A stretch of DNA of 35,234 nt from Capnocytophaga canis (GCF_000827555.1 NZ_CDOI01000113.1:1-35234); one strand, 5' to 3'. Numbered from the stretch's first letter, positions 16,996 to 26,700 are shown. Program-made: numbers and translations. Notes: generated by a model not told the origin, from the sequence alone.

Positions 16996-18084
16996 ATGAA
17001 ATTTATAATCCATATTTTACGACTTTTTTTAGGTATCACGTTTATTGTTAGCGGATTAATAAAACTTAATGATCCCATCGGATTTTCTTTTAAACTGGAA
17101 GAATATTTTAGTGAGTCAGTACTCAATTTACCTTTTTTTATGCCATTTGCTTTAGCGATTGCTATTTTTGTATGCATTGCTGAAGTACTTTTGGGGGTGA
17201 TGATTCTGATGGGATATTTAAAAAAATTGACTCTTTGGGCTACGCTATTGATGCTCATTTTCTTTGGTTTTTTAACTTTTTATTCAGCTTATTACGACAA
17301 AGTTACTGATTGTGGGTGCTTCGGTGATGCTATTAAATTTACTCCTTGGCAATCATTTGGGAAAGATATTCTATTGCTTGTCGTAACTTTAATCCTATTT
17401 TGGAAACAAAAAATGATTCAACCAATTGGTAGAAAACTGCCATTCGTGGTTACTTTTGTTTCGTTGATTGGTTGTATTGTATTTGTATATCAAGTTTATA
17501 ATCATTTACCAATAAAGGATTTTAGACCTTATAAAATTGGTGTGAACATTCCTGAGGCTATGAGGATTCCTGAAAATGCTCCAAAAGCGGTTTATGATTA
17601 TCTTTGGAAATTCAATGTGAATGGAGAAGAAAAAATAGTGACTACGCAAGGTAGTTATCCTACAGTAGATGGTGAATTTATATCCTTTGAAACTAAATTA
17701 GTTGATAAAGGATATGAACCTCCAATTCACGATTTTTATATAGAAAAAGAAGGGGAAAATTATCTTGATGAGATGATGAGCAAAGAAAAGTTGCTTTTGG
17801 TGATTTGTTATAAAATTGAAAAAACAGATAGAAATGCTTTTAAAAACATCAAAACTATCACTGACAAGGCTTTAAAATCGGGATATACTGTTATCGGTTT
17901 AGCATATGATTTGAACCAATCGGAGCAACTCATAAAGGAATATGAATTGAATTTTGAGTTCTACTACAACGATGAAACAACCTTAAAAACGATGATTCGT
18001 TCCAATCCTGGACTGATAACTATAAAAAAAGGAACAATTATCGATAAAAAGCATTATAACGATTGGGAAAAATTAGTGCTGTAA
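16996..18084 (+). CDS. BT_3928-family membrane protein (DoxX/MauE-like plus thioredoxin-like domain)
   Basis: The 362-residue protein has an N-terminal module of about four membrane helices (1-170), beginning RLFLGITFIVSGLIKLNDPIGFS and carrying the paired cysteines DCGCFGDAIKFTPWQSFGKD near residue 105, as in MauE/DoxX proteins. A soluble domain from about 230 to 362 looks thioredoxin-like (LLLVICYKIEKTD where the active site would be, and SNPGLITIKKGTI as the cis-Pro loop) but lacks a CxxC. It is recognisable as the BT_3928 family of Bacteroidota, of unknown function. A role in envelope thiol or quinone redox is inferred from the MauE-like cysteines. It is coupled to the DUF1599 gene (8-bp gap) and to mnmD (3-bp gap). 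Confidence 0.88.
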   Translation: MKFIIHILRLFLGITFIVSGLIKLNDPIGFSFKLEEYFSESVLNLPFFMPFALAIAIFVCIAEVLLGVMILMGYLKKLTLWATLLMLIFFGFLTFYSAYYDKVTDCGCFGDAIKFTPWQSFGKDILLLVVTLILFWKQKMIQPIGRKLPFVVTFVSLIGCIVFVYQVYNHLPIKDFRPYKIGVNIPEAMRIPENAPKAVYDYLWKFNVNGEEKIVTTQGSYPTVDGEFISFETKLVDKGYEPPIHDFYIEKEGENYLDEMMSKEKLLLVICYKIEKTDRNAFKNIKTITDKALKSGYTVIGLAYDLNQSEQLIKEYELNFEFYYNDETTLKTMIRSNPGLITIKKGTIIDKKHYNDWEKLVL

Positions 18085-18087
18085 CCG

Positions 18088-18753
18088 ATGAATCGACAAG
18101 TTATTACCACTTCAGATGGTTCCACAACCATACACATCCCTGAATGGAACGAAAATTTCCATTCTAAACACGGAGCTTTACAAGAAGCAATGCATGTTTT
18201 TATAAAAAATGGATTGCAATTATTTGAAAATAGACAAATTTCGATTCTTGAAATAGGATTTGGCACAGGATTGAATGCTTTGGTAACATACATAGAGCAT
18301 CAGAATCTGAGGTTGCAAGTACATTATGAAGGTATAGAAGCCTATCCGCTTTCGTGGGAAGAAGCACAACAAATGAACTATACTCAAATTATTGGAAATG
18401 AAAAACTGGATCCTATTTTTGAGCATATTCATCAATCGGATTGGGAAACAAATATTCCTATAACAGAGACTTTTACTCTTAAAAAACGCAGACAACGATT
18501 TGAGACAATTGATGATATAAATCGTTTTGATTTAATATATTTCGATGCTTTTGGAGCAAGAGTGCAACCTGAATTATGGGAAGAAATTATCTTTGAAAAA
18601 ATGCATAAGGCTTTGAAAAACAAAGGCGTTCTAGTAACTTACTCTGCTAAGGGAAGTGTTCAAAGAGCCATGAGGCAATGTGGTTTTCAGGTTGAAAAAT
18701 TGGCAGGTCCACCTGGAAAACGGGAAATGCTCAGAGCGAAAAAAATCGTGTAG
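18088..18753 (+). CDS. mnmD: tRNA (5-methylaminomethyl-2-thiouridine)(34) methyltransferase
   Basis: MnmD is the methyltransferase half of MnmC and completes mnm5s2U at the wobble base of some tRNAs. The 221-residue protein has HSKHGALQEAMHVFIKNGL (family-typical, residues about 25-45) and the SAM loop ILEIGFGTGLNALV near 52-65. The acidic FDLIYFDAFGARVQPELW near 145 and LVTYSAKGSVQRAMRQCGFQVEKL near the end match the DUF752 domain. The FAD-dependent oxidase half of E. coli MnmC is absent, as in many stand-alone MnmD bacteria. It starts 3 bp after the BT_3928-type gene; aroC begins 64 bp downstream. Confidence 0.92.
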   Translation: MNRQVITTSDGSTTIHIPEWNENFHSKHGALQEAMHVFIKNGLQLFENRQISILEIGFGTGLNALVTYIEHQNLRLQVHYEGIEAYPLSWEEAQQMNYTQIIGNEKLDPIFEHIHQSDWETNIPITETFTLKKRRQRFETIDDINRFDLIYFDAFGARVQPELWEEIIFEKMHKALKNKGVLVTYSAKGSVQRAMRQCGFQVEKLAGPPGKREMLRAKKIV

Positions 18754-18817
18754 ATAATCTACTAAGATTTTTACCGTATTAAAGAGATGATTGAATATTC
18801 TGTAAATTAAATAAAAA

Positions 18818-19885
18818 ATGGCCGCAAATACATTTGGAGAATTATTCCGACTGACTACTTTTGGAGAATCACATGGAACGGCATTAGGAGGTGTAATTGA
18901 TGGGTGTCCTGCAGGAATAACTATTGATTTTCAATTGATTCAACAAGAATTAGACCGACGAAAGCCAGGGCAATCTTCCATTGTTACTCAACGTAAAGAA
19001 CCTGATGAAGTGCGTTTTCTTTCAGGAATTTTTGAAGGAAAGACCACTGGAACTTCTATAGGCTTTATTATTGAGAATACGAATCAAAAATCGCAAGATT
19101 ACAACCATATTAAAGATATTTTCCGTCCGAGTCACGCTGATTATGTATACCAACAGAAGTATGGACATCGTGATTATCGAGGAGGTGGCCGAAGTTCTGC
19201 TCGTGAAACTGCCTGTCGTGTAGTGGCAGGAGCTATCGCTAAACAGGTACTTCATCAAATTCGTTTTACAGCTTTTGTTTCATCGGTAGGTGAATTAGCT
19301 TTGCAAACACCTTACACTAATTTGGACTTATCACTAACGGAAACCAATGCTGTTCGTTGTCCCGATCCAGAATTGGCTCAACAGATGGAAGATTACATCA
19401 AACAAATCCGTAAAGAAGGGGATACCGTTGGAGGAACGGTTATGTGCGTTATTCAAAATGTACCTATAGGACTTGGTGAGCCTGTGTTCGACCGATTGGA
19501 CGCACAATTAGCCAAGGCGATGCTTTCCATTAACGCGGTAAAAGGATTTGAATATGGAAGTGGTTTCGAGGGAACAAAATTACGTGGCAGTCAGCACAAT
19601 GATCTTTTCAATCCAGATGGAAGTACTCAAACCAATCGTTCAGGTGGCATTCAAGGAGGCATCAGCAATGGAATGGATATCTATTTTAAAGTTGCTTTCA
19701 AACCGGTTGCGACATTAATGCAAGAGCAAGAAGCTTTAGATATTCGTGGAAATTTGATTCCAGTACAGGGTAAAGGTAGGCATGATCCTTGTGTTGTACC
19801 TCGTGCCGTACCTATCGTAGAGGCTATGGCTGCAATGGTACTTTTGGATTTTTATCTTATCAACAGAGGGTTACAATTCAAATGA
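18818..19885 (+). CDS. aroC: Chorismate synthase
   Basis: AroC converts EPSP to chorismate with reduced FMN, the last common step to aromatic amino acids and folate. The 355 residues match the family length. The three signatures are present: [19 protein letters not shown] near the N-terminus, [17 protein letters not shown] near 125 (FMN/EPSP-binding arginines), and [23 protein letters not shown] near 275, followed by [20 protein letters not shown]. It is complete and starts with ATG at 18818. It may be read from the DUF1599/BT_3928/mnmD transcript because I see no consensus promoter in the 64-bp gap. Confidence 0.97.
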   Translation: MAANTFGELFRLTTFGESHGTALGGVIDGCPAGITIDFQLIQQELDRRKPGQSSIVTQRKEPDEVRFLSGIFEGKTTGTSIGFIIENTNQKSQDYNHIKDIFRPSHADYVYQQKYGHRDYRGGGRSSARETACRVVAGAIAKQVLHQIRFTAFVSSVGELALQTPYTNLDLSLTETNAVRCPDPELAQQMEDYIKQIRKEGDTVGGTVMCVIQNVPIGLGEPVFDRLDAQLAKAMLSINAVKGFEYGSGFEGTKLRGSQHNDLFNPDGSTQTNRSGGIQGGISNGMDIYFKVAFKPVATLMQEQEALDIRGNLIPVQGKGRHDPCVVPRAVPIVEAMAAMVLLDFYLINRGLQFK

Positions 19886-20005
19886 AGTCGAAAATATGGC
19901 AGCCCTACTCTGTGAATTTTCTTCTTAAAATAGGTAATTTAAAACATAAATCGCTTGAGAGCTAACTGTTTTCAGTGATATTGACACCCATAAAGAGATA
20001 TTGTC

Positions 20006-21934
20006 ATGAAAAACATCCGTTTAAGAGAATATAAAATCTTGTTTTATCGCCTTTTTTTGGTGTATTTATTTTATTTTATTGCTCGAGTGTGCTTTTATTT
20101 ATTCAATAAAGACCTCATTTCTGTTGATAATGTTTCAGAATTTTTTCGATTAGCATTCTATGGGCTACTATTCGATTCTGCTGCCATTATTTATATAAAC
20201 TTACTCTTTTTAGTATTGAGTTTGTTTCCTTTATGGGTCAATACTTCAAAAAAATATCAGAAAATTGTTTTTTGGGTCTATTTTTTGACAAATATCCCTC
20301 CTTTCTTATTAAATTTCATAGATATTGTATTTTTCGAATATAATCGCTCACGACTTACGCTCAGTGCATGGTCGTTGGCGGCTAGCGAAGATAATAAATG
20401 GTCTCTTCTGTTTGGATTCTTGGTAAGGCATTGGTCAGTTTTTGTTATTTTTTTAGTTTGCGTATTCACTTGGATATATCTTTACAAAAAAAATAAAATA
20501 AATCCTCAAACTTACTCAAACAAATGGAGCTATTTTATTGGTTCTACAGTTTTTATGTTTGCTATCACTCCCTTGTTTTTGTTAGGAATACGAGGGATGC
20601 CTTTCAAAAAAGGTACTATTCCGCTTACCATTACCGATGCTAATAAATTTGCCAACGACCTCTCACAAGTCAATCTGATTCTCAACACTCCTTTTGGTAT
20701 TATCCGAACCTTAGGAAAAAGTGATAGCTTTCGAACTTATAATTTTGCTACGGAGGATTATATTGCTAAAAATATTCGTCCTATAAAAAAATATAATCGA
20801 AAAGTAACTAAAAAGCCGAATATCGTCCTGTTCATTTTAGAAGGAATGGGAAATGAATATTTTGAAATATTCAATAAAGATAAAGCAATTCCTGAGTTTA
20901 AATCCTATACACCTTTCTTGGACTCGTTAGCTCAAAACGGACTTTATTTTACTAATGTATATGCAAACGCCAGTCGCTCTATGGAAGGAATTTCGGCAAT
21001 TACAGCAGGAATCCCAACATTTGAGACACCACTTGCGTATTCACCACATTCCCAACAAGAAATAGCCTCCATTGCAAATATCTACAGGGAAATGAGCTAT
21101 AAAACGGCTTTCTTTCACGGAGCTACCAACGGCTCTATGGGATTTAGCGGATTTACGAAACAAATAGGATTTGAGCATTATTTTGGAAAGACTGAATTTA
21201 ACGATGAAAGTCAGCACAATGGTAGTTGGGGGATACACGATGAGCCTTTTTTACAATATACTAAAAAAGAAATTGATAAAATGAAAACTCCTTTTTTGGC
21301 AACAGTATTTACGCTCTCATCACACGAACCTTATACAATTCCAGAAAAATACAAAGGTGTTTTCAACAAAGGAGATGTGCCGATGCAAAATGCAGTGGCT
21401 TATTCCGATTATTCCATACGGAAATTTTTCGAATCGGCACAAAAATCAGATTGGTTTGAAAATACAATATTTGTATTTGTTGCAGATCACCCTTCTACAG
21501 CTTATTATGATTATTACAAACAAAAAATTTCGTATTTCAATATACCAATAATTTTTTATAGTCCCAGTAAGGAATTAATACAAACGGGAACTTCGGACGA
21601 ATTAGCTCAGCAAATTGATATATTTCCTACCCTTGTAGATTTGGCCGGTTATCAAAAACCTTTCCGCTCTTGGGGTCGTAGTCTATTTGCTAAAGAAGAA
21701 CCTCACAGAGCCTATGTTACCAATCGAAATTTTTATCAACTAATACAAGGAGATTATATATATGTAGCTGATATAAAAGGTGAAATAGTAGGAATTTACG
21801 CAAAAAAAGACCAAAATTTAAAAGAAAATCTAAAAGAAATTCTTCCAGAGGAAACTACTCGCAAAGGTATTACCGATTTAAGAGCTTTTATGCAAGACTT
21901 TATGGATAGGATTTTGCATCAGAAATTGAAATAA
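20006..21934 (+). CDS. LtaS/alkaline-phosphatase-superfamily membrane protein
   Basis: The 642-residue protein has about five N-terminal transmembrane helices (roughly 10-205) and a large periplasmic alkaline-phosphatase-fold domain (about 270-570). That domain has ILFLEGMGNE-type metal-binding sequence (VLFILEGMGNEYFE), ANASRSMEGISAITAGIP with the probable nucleophile, FTLSSHEPYTIP and FVFVADHPSTAYYDYY. The family is annotated as LTA synthase. Gram-negative Bacteroidota make no lipoteichoic acid, so the likely role is transfer of a phospho-alcohol group to a lipid or surface glycan; the substrate is unknown. Gram-positive LtaS uses a threonine nucleophile, while here the matching position appears to be serine (SRSMEG), which I believe is common in Bacteroidota homologues. 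Neighbours give no further clue. Confidence 0.85.
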   Translation: MKNIRLREYKILFYRLFLVYLFYFIARVCFYLFNKDLISVDNVSEFFRLAFYGLLFDSAAIIYINLLFLVLSLFPLWVNTSKKYQKIVFWVYFLTNIPPFLLNFIDIVFFEYNRSRLTLSAWSLAASEDNKWSLLFGFLVRHWSVFVIFLVCVFTWIYLYKKNKINPQTYSNKWSYFIGSTVFMFAITPLFLLGIRGMPFKKGTIPLTITDANKFANDLSQVNLILNTPFGIIRTLGKSDSFRTYNFATEDYIAKNIRPIKKYNRKVTKKPNIVLFILEGMGNEYFEIFNKDKAIPEFKSYTPFLDSLAQNGLYFTNVYANASRSMEGISAITAGIPTFETPLAYSPHSQQEIASIANIYREMSYKTAFFHGATNGSMGFSGFTKQIGFEHYFGKTEFNDESQHNGSWGIHDEPFLQYTKKEIDKMKTPFLATVFTLSSHEPYTIPEKYKGVFNKGDVPMQNAVAYSDYSIRKFFESAQKSDWFENTIFVFVADHPSTAYYDYYKQKISYFNIPIIFYSPSKELIQTGTSDELAQQIDIFPTLVDLAGYQKPFRSWGRSLFAKEEPHRAYVTNRNFYQLIQGDYIYVADIKGEIVGIYAKKDQNLKENLKEILPEETTRKGITDLRAFMQDFMDRILHQKLK

Positions 21935-22010
21935 AAACATTAATTCATTATAAATCAATATATTTAAAATTGCTTTTTATTAGGAGTATATTTTTATCAA
22001 GAAATAAGTT

Positions 22011-22039
22011 TTTGGTTTGTAAGTTTTTTTGTAATTTAG
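22011..22039 (+). promoter_or_regulatory. Probable promoter of the sugar transporter gene
   Basis: TTTG at 22011-22014, 17 bp, TAATTTAG at 22032-22039 (one mismatch). The predicted leader is about 45 bases. Confidence 0.35.
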
Positions 22040-22088
22040 GCGTCTGAATTTATAAAATATCATTTAATATTAACCAATTTAAAATAGT

Positions 22089-23333
22089 ATGCAGACAAAC
22101 AGTTCTACAAAAAGTTTCTTAGTCCCGTTAGCGTTCATCGGGCTTATGTTTTTCTCCATTGGATTCGCTTTGGGGATTAATGGAATCCTAATTCCTGTTT
22201 TGAAAAAAATCACTCCTGAAGGACAGGGATACTTAATTGTTGCGGCTACCTTTATTCCGTTTTTGATTTTTGGGTATCCAGCTTCAATACTGATAAAAAA
22301 AATCGGTTATAAAAAAACGATGGCTTTTTCTTTCTTCCTTTTTGCTTTAGCTTTCGTACTTTTTATTCCATCGGCTAAAATTGAAAGTTTTATGCTCTTT
22401 TTAATAGCCTCTTTCGTAAGCGGTACAGCAAATGCCTTTTTACAAGCCTCTGTAAATCCATACACTACCATTTTAGGCCCTATTGAAAGTGCAGCAAAAC
22501 GTATCAGTATAATGGGGATTTGTAATAAATTAGCGTGGCCTATTCCTGCTTTATTCTTAGTTTGGATTATAGGAAAAGAAGTTGATAAAATAGCTATCGC
22601 AGACCTGAATACTCCTTTTTATATTTTGATAGCTGTATTTTTATTTTTAGGGATATTAAGTTTCTTTGCTCCTCTTCCTGAAGTAAAAGCACAAGGAGAA
22701 GAAGAAACCGTTGATACTACACAAATTCGCGATAACGGTAAAAATTCTGTCTTCGATTTTCCTTACCTATTATTGGGAGTTTTAGCCTTGTTTTTTTATG
22801 TAGGAGTTGAAACAGTAGCATTATCTTCCCTGATTGATTTCGCAAAATCATTAAGTATTGAAAATGCTGAGATATATGCATGGATTTCTCCTATAGGAAT
22901 GGTTATTGGGTACATTTCGGGAGTAATTTTAATTCCTAAATATATTTCACAATCTACGGCTTTAAAAATTTGTTCTTTAATAGCTATCATTGGTTCCATT
23001 TTAGTATGTATAACTCCAACTGATATTTTCTTTAGTTTTTTTGGATTACAACTGAACCTTACCGTTTCATTAATTATTTTAATAGCAATTGGATGCTCAC
23101 TTATGTGGCCTGCTATTTGGCCTTTGGCAATGGATGGATTAGGAAATTTTACCAAAACAGGAGCTTCTCTTTTAACTATGGCAATTGCAGGGGGAGCTGT
23201 AATTCCATACGTTTTCGGATGGTTAAAAGATAGCTACGGAATGCAAAATGCTTATTGGATTTGCTTACCTTGTTTCTTGTTCATATTGTATTACGGTATG
23301 GCGGGACATAAAATAGGAAAAAATAAATTATAA
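22089..23333 (+). CDS. FHS-family sugar:H+ symporter (MFS)
   Basis: The 414-residue polytopic protein (about 12 helices) belongs to the fucose-galactose-glucose:H+ symporter group of the major facilitator superfamily. Characteristic segments are FALGINGILIPVLKK in helix 1, GTANAFLQASVNPYTTILGP in helix 4-5 (the NPYxTxLGP signature shared with GluP/FucP/NagP), and PAIWPLAMDGLGNFTKTGASLLTMAIAGGAVIP in the C-terminal half. The central loop (about 200-220) is charged and contains EEETVDTT. Substrate cannot be read from the sequence; hexoses or N-acetylhexosamines are the usual ones. It has its own promoter-like sequence and a strong terminator, so it is probably monocistronic. Confidence 0.9.
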   Translation: MQTNSSTKSFLVPLAFIGLMFFSIGFALGINGILIPVLKKITPEGQGYLIVAATFIPFLIFGYPASILIKKIGYKKTMAFSFFLFALAFVLFIPSAKIESFMLFLIASFVSGTANAFLQASVNPYTTILGPIESAAKRISIMGICNKLAWPIPALFLVWIIGKEVDKIAIADLNTPFYILIAVFLFLGILSFFAPLPEVKAQGEEETVDTTQIRDNGKNSVFDFPYLLLGVLALFFYVGVETVALSSLIDFAKSLSIENAEIYAWISPIGMVIGYISGVILIPKYISQSTALKICSLIAIIGSILVCITPTDIFFSFFGLQLNLTVSLIILIAIGCSLMWPAIWPLAMDGLGNFTKTGASLLTMAIAGGAVIPYVFGWLKDSYGMQNAYWICLPCFLFILYYGMAGHKIGKNKL

Positions 23334-23354
23334 AAAATTCCATACCTTTTTGCT

Positions 23355-23387
23355 AAGAGGTTACCCCAAAAAGGGTACCTCTTTTTT
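23355..23387 (+). terminator. Intrinsic terminator of the sugar transporter gene
   Basis: AGAGGTTACCC and GGGTACCTCT form a 10-bp stem with one bulged T and an AAAAA-rich loop, followed by six T. It lies inside the longest open frame of the next gene, which is a further reason to place that gene's start downstream. Confidence 0.85.
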
Positions 23388-23436
23388 ATTTCTTAATTTC
23401 ACCAGACAATTAACTATTTTTTTAACATATAAAATC

Positions 23437-23444
23437 TATCTTTG
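23437..23444 (+). promoter_or_regulatory. -7 element of the Ca2+-ATPase gene (fixes its start)
   Basis: TATCTTTG is a perfect TAnnTTTG, 20 bp before the ATG at 23464. No TTG is at -33. The open frame upstream to 23350 is therefore untranslated. Confidence 0.5.
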
Positions 23445-23463
23445 CACTCAATTTAATACAGAA

Positions 23464-26184
23464 ATGACACAAAAAAATCACTATCAAGGGCTTTCCGATG
23501 CTCAGGTACTTGAGAGTCGTCAGAAATTTGGAAACAACACTCTCACATCAGTAGAAACAGAACCTTTATGGAAACAATTCTTAGAAAAGTTTTCCGACCC
23601 AATCATTATGATTTTATTAGTCGCTTTGGTGGCTTCTTTTGGGGTATCTTGTTATGAGTTTATAGCCCATGACAAAGGAGGACACGTTTTTTTAGAACCT
23701 ATTGGGATACTTTTTGCCGTATTCTTGGCTACAGGTGTAGCTTTCTATTTTGAGGTAAAGGCTAATAGACAATTTAAAATATTAAACCAAGTAAATGATG
23801 AGATTTTATACAAAGTTATTCGTAATGAAAAAGTTACGCAAGTGCTGAAGAATGACATCGTTGTTGGAGATATTATCATTTTAGAAACAGGTGAAGAGGT
23901 GCCTGCAGATGGCGAACTATTAGAAGCTATTTCATTACAAATCAATGAATCATCATTGACAGGAGAACCGATGGTTTATAAAACAACAAATCCTGAGGAA
24001 TTTGAGTCGGAGGCTACCTACCCATCTAACTACGTTTGCCGAGGTACATCGGTAGTTGACGGACATGGAATTTTTAAAGTTTCACAAGTAGGAGACCGCA
24101 CCGAATATGGAAAAGTATTTGAAGGTGTACAAATTGATAACTCAATAAAAACGCCTCTTAATGAACAGCTTAACAAATTAGCAGGGATTATTACTAAATT
24201 GAGTTATGGCATTGCTTTACTTGTGATTATTGGCAGATTTGTAGTATTTTTCTCGAATTCTGCTAATTCACAAATCGAATGGATCCATTTCTGGGGATAT
24301 GCTTTAAATACCCTAATGATTGCTATTACCATCATAGTGGTAGCCGTTCCCGAAGGGCTGCCTATGAGTGTTACCCTTAGTTTGGCATACAGTATGCGTA
24401 GTATGATGAAAACCAATAACTTGGTTAGAAAAATGCACGCTTGTGAAACAATGGGAGCAACCACTGTGATTTGTACCGACAAAACGGGAACGCTGACTCA
24501 AAATCAGATGAAAATTTACGATATTTTCTTTAATAAATTTTCATCTGAACTAGAAGGAAAGCAACTTATATCCGAGTCAATGGCGGTCAATTCCACAGCT
24601 TATTTAGACTTTTCAGACAAGGAAAAACCACAAGTGTTAGGAAATCCAACCGAAGGAGCTTTATTACTATGGTTGGATGGACAAGGTACAAACTACCTTC
24701 CCATTCGTGAGAATACTCCGATTGTCAATCAATTGACATTCTCTACGGAAAGGAAATATATGGCAACTTTGGTAAAATCACCAGTTCTAAATAAAATAAT
24801 TTTGTACGTCAAAGGAGCTCCTGAAATAGTAATGGATTTCTGTTATGACTCTAATAATGAATTCCTTTCAGAGATTCATCGTGCCGATTTTGAGAGCAAA
24901 TTAGAGCAGTATCAATCACAGGCAATGCGAACAATAGGTTTTGCCTATAAAGTAATTGACAACGAAAATTCAATCATTTCGGAAAACGGAAAATTAACAG
25001 TTAAGGGATTGAATTTCATTGGCATAACTGCTATTAGTGATCCTGTTCGTGAAGATGTTCCTGCTGCCATTGAAGAATGTATGGGAGCTGGAATTCAGGT
25101 GAAAATCGTTACAGGTGACACACCAGGAACTGCCAAGGAAATTGCTCGTCAAATAGGTTTATGGGACGAAACTTGCAATGAGCAAAACCATATTTCAGGA
25201 ACTGATTTTGCTACCCTTTCTGACGATGAATTAAGTAAAAAATTACCCCATATACGTGTGATTTCACGAGCCAGACCCCTTGATAAAGCTCGATTGGTAA
25301 ACCTATTACAACAAAGAAACGAAGTAGTTGCCGTTACTGGAGATGGTACAAACGATGCCCCTGCACTTAAGGCTGCTCAAGTAGGTCTTTCAATGGGTGA
25401 TGGAACTTCAGTTGCTAAGGAAGCCAGCGATATTACTATTCTAGACAACTCATTTACTAGTATTGGAAAAGCCGTTATGTGGGGACGTTCTCTCTATCTG
25501 AATATTCAACGATTTATTCTTTTCCAATTGACAATCAATGTAGTAGCTTGTTTAATTGTATTAATTGGAGCATTTTTAGGAACAGAATCTCCTTTGACAG
25601 TGACACAGATGCTTTGGGTTAATTTGATTATGGATACCTTTGCTGCCTTGGCTTTAGCATCTTTACCTCCAAGCAGTAGCGTCATGAAAGAAAAGCCGAG
25701 AGAGCGTAAATCAAACATAATCACTCCTGCGATGGCTAAAATCATATTCGGAGTGGGAATTCTGTTTGTTTTATTACTTTTTGGCTTTGTTCAATACTTT
25801 AAACATACTGATATTTACACTCTTACGGAATTTTCTGTAAAAGATTACTTTGTAAATTTCTTTAATTTTAACCAAGTGGAAAGTGGACTTTCAGCATATG
25901 AATTATCGTTGTTCTTTTCCATCTTTGTGATGTTGCAATTCTGGAACATGTTCAACGCCAAAGCACATCATACAGGTAAAAGCGCGTTTAATAACTTAGC
26001 TAATAATAAAGGTTTTTTATTTATTGCTGTAATCATCATTTTGGGACAAGTATTAATAACGACTTTTGGGGGTGTTATGTTTAACGTGACACCTTTAAAA
26101 TTAGTAGACTGGATAATAATCATACTATCAACAAGTTTGGTACTTTGGATTGGAGAAGTAGTACGATTGTTTTCTAAAAAATAA
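23464..26184 (+). CDS. Calcium-translocating P-type ATPase, PMCA type
   Basis: This inner-membrane pump exports Ca2+ at the cost of ATP. I place the start at ATG 23464 (906 residues, MTQKNHYQGLSDAQV), because the longer frame from 23350 crosses a terminator and the promoter. Domains run in the standard P2 order: N-terminal cation-ATPase domain, actuator with SSLTGEPM, M4 with PEGLPMSVTLSLAYS, phosphorylated Asp339 in CTDKTGTLTQNQ, nucleotide-binding domain with VKGAPE, hinge TGDGTNDAPALKAAQVG, and C-terminal helices including WVNLIMDTFAALALASLPP. The M4 and M6 residues (PEGLP, NxxxD) fit one Ca2+ site as in PMCA pumps. There is no calmodulin tail, as expected in bacteria. No regulator lies next to it. 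Confidence 0.93.
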   Translation: MTQKNHYQGLSDAQVLESRQKFGNNTLTSVETEPLWKQFLEKFSDPIIMILLVALVASFGVSCYEFIAHDKGGHVFLEPIGILFAVFLATGVAFYFEVKANRQFKILNQVNDEILYKVIRNEKVTQVLKNDIVVGDIIILETGEEVPADGELLEAISLQINESSLTGEPMVYKTTNPEEFESEATYPSNYVCRGTSVVDGHGIFKVSQVGDRTEYGKVFEGVQIDNSIKTPLNEQLNKLAGIITKLSYGIALLVIIGRFVVFFSNSANSQIEWIHFWGYALNTLMIAITIIVVAVPEGLPMSVTLSLAYSMRSMMKTNNLVRKMHACETMGATTVICTDKTGTLTQNQMKIYDIFFNKFSSELEGKQLISESMAVNSTAYLDFSDKEKPQVLGNPTEGALLLWLDGQGTNYLPIRENTPIVNQLTFSTERKYMATLVKSPVLNKIILYVKGAPEIVMDFCYDSNNEFLSEIHRADFESKLEQYQSQAMRTIGFAYKVIDNENSIISENGKLTVKGLNFIGITAISDPVREDVPAAIEECMGAGIQVKIVTGDTPGTAKEIARQIGLWDETCNEQNHISGTDFATLSDDELSKKLPHIRVISRARPLDKARLVNLLQQRNEVVAVTGDGTNDAPALKAAQVGLSMGDGTSVAKEASDITILDNSFTSIGKAVMWGRSLYLNIQRFILFQLTINVVACLIVLIGAFLGTESPLTVTQMLWVNLIMDTFAALALASLPPSSSVMKEKPRERKSNIITPAMAKIIFGVGILFVLLLFGFVQYFKHTDIYTLTEFSVKDYFVNFFNFNQVESGLSAYELSLFFSIFVMLQFWNMFNAKAHHTGKSAFNNLANNKGFLFIAVIIILGQVLITTFGGVMFNVTPLKLVDWIIIILSTSLVLWIGEVVRLFSKK

Positions 26185-26251
26185 ACAGATTACTACACTT
26201 CCAAAATAAGGTTAAAATATTTAAATTGTCAAGAAAAAAAATGATTTTCTG

Positions 26252-26282
26252 TTTTGTAATTCTAAAATTTAAAGTACATTAG
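26252..26282 (+). promoter_or_regulatory. Probable promoter of the small acidic protein gene
   Basis: TTTTG at 26252-26256, 18 bp, TACATTAG at 26275-26282 (one mismatch). The leader is about 20 bases. Confidence 0.4.
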
Positions 26283-26306
26283 CCCTCGGAAAAGAAAAAT
26301 ATCAAT

Positions 26307-26606
26307 ATGAAACGAGTAATAGTTGATTATAAGAAACTTACAAGTGAAATTCTATCAATGTTAGTAGAAAAATATCCTGACGGATATGGGGATGATGATG
26401 TGATTCGTTTTAAGAATGCAAAGAACGAAACTGTAGAAGCATTAGAAGTGCGTACTGAAGACACCATCTATTTGGTAAAAGTAAGCACACGTTTAGCTGA
26501 TTCAATGGAAAACTTTGATGAAGATGATGATTTTGATGCTTCAAGTGATGATGATTTGAACACTGACGGATTGGAAATCCCTGAAGATTCATTGGAAGAA
26601 GATTAA
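26307..26606 (+). CDS. Small acidic protein of unknown function, conserved in Bacteroidota
   Basis: The 99-residue protein has a compact N-terminal half (about 1-62: RVIVDYKKLTSEILSMLVEK, DDVIRFKNAKNE, VRTEDTIYLVKVS). An aspartate/glutamate-rich tail from 68 to the end gives a very low predicted pI. I recall close relatives across flavobacteria with no experimentally assigned role; some are mislabelled as DNA primase. No DNA-binding or catalytic motif is visible. It is a stand-alone gene between its own promoter and a strong bidirectional terminator. Its codon use matches the rest of the chromosome. An acidic tail on a small domain is compatible with a protein-interaction or nucleic-acid-mimic role, which is speculation. 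Confidence 0.85.
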   Translation: MKRVIVDYKKLTSEILSMLVEKYPDGYGDDDVIRFKNAKNETVEALEVRTEDTIYLVKVSTRLADSMENFDEDDDFDASSDDDLNTDGLEIPEDSLEED

Positions 26607-26659
26607 ATAAAGAACATTTGTAAAATCTTCATTTTTTCTAAAAATTAAATTAAGAACAA

Positions 26660-26700
26660 AAAAATCCAACAGTTTTATCCAAACTGTTGGATTTTTCTTT
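26660..26700. terminator. Strong bidirectional terminator
   Basis: AAAAATCCAACAGTTT and AAACTGTTGGATTTTT make a perfect 16-bp stem with a TATCC loop. T-rich sequence follows to the right and A-rich sequence precedes it. It ends the 99-residue protein gene and can stop leftward transcription from the GH92 gene. Confidence 0.9.

Noticed and set aside
18754-20005. Riboswitch or attenuator around aroC
   Set aside because: The flanking gaps are short and contain no stable hairpin series or leader peptide.
22796-23155. 119-codon minus-strand frame inside the sugar transporter
   Set aside because: Antisense to conserved transmembrane sequence; composition reflects the other strand.
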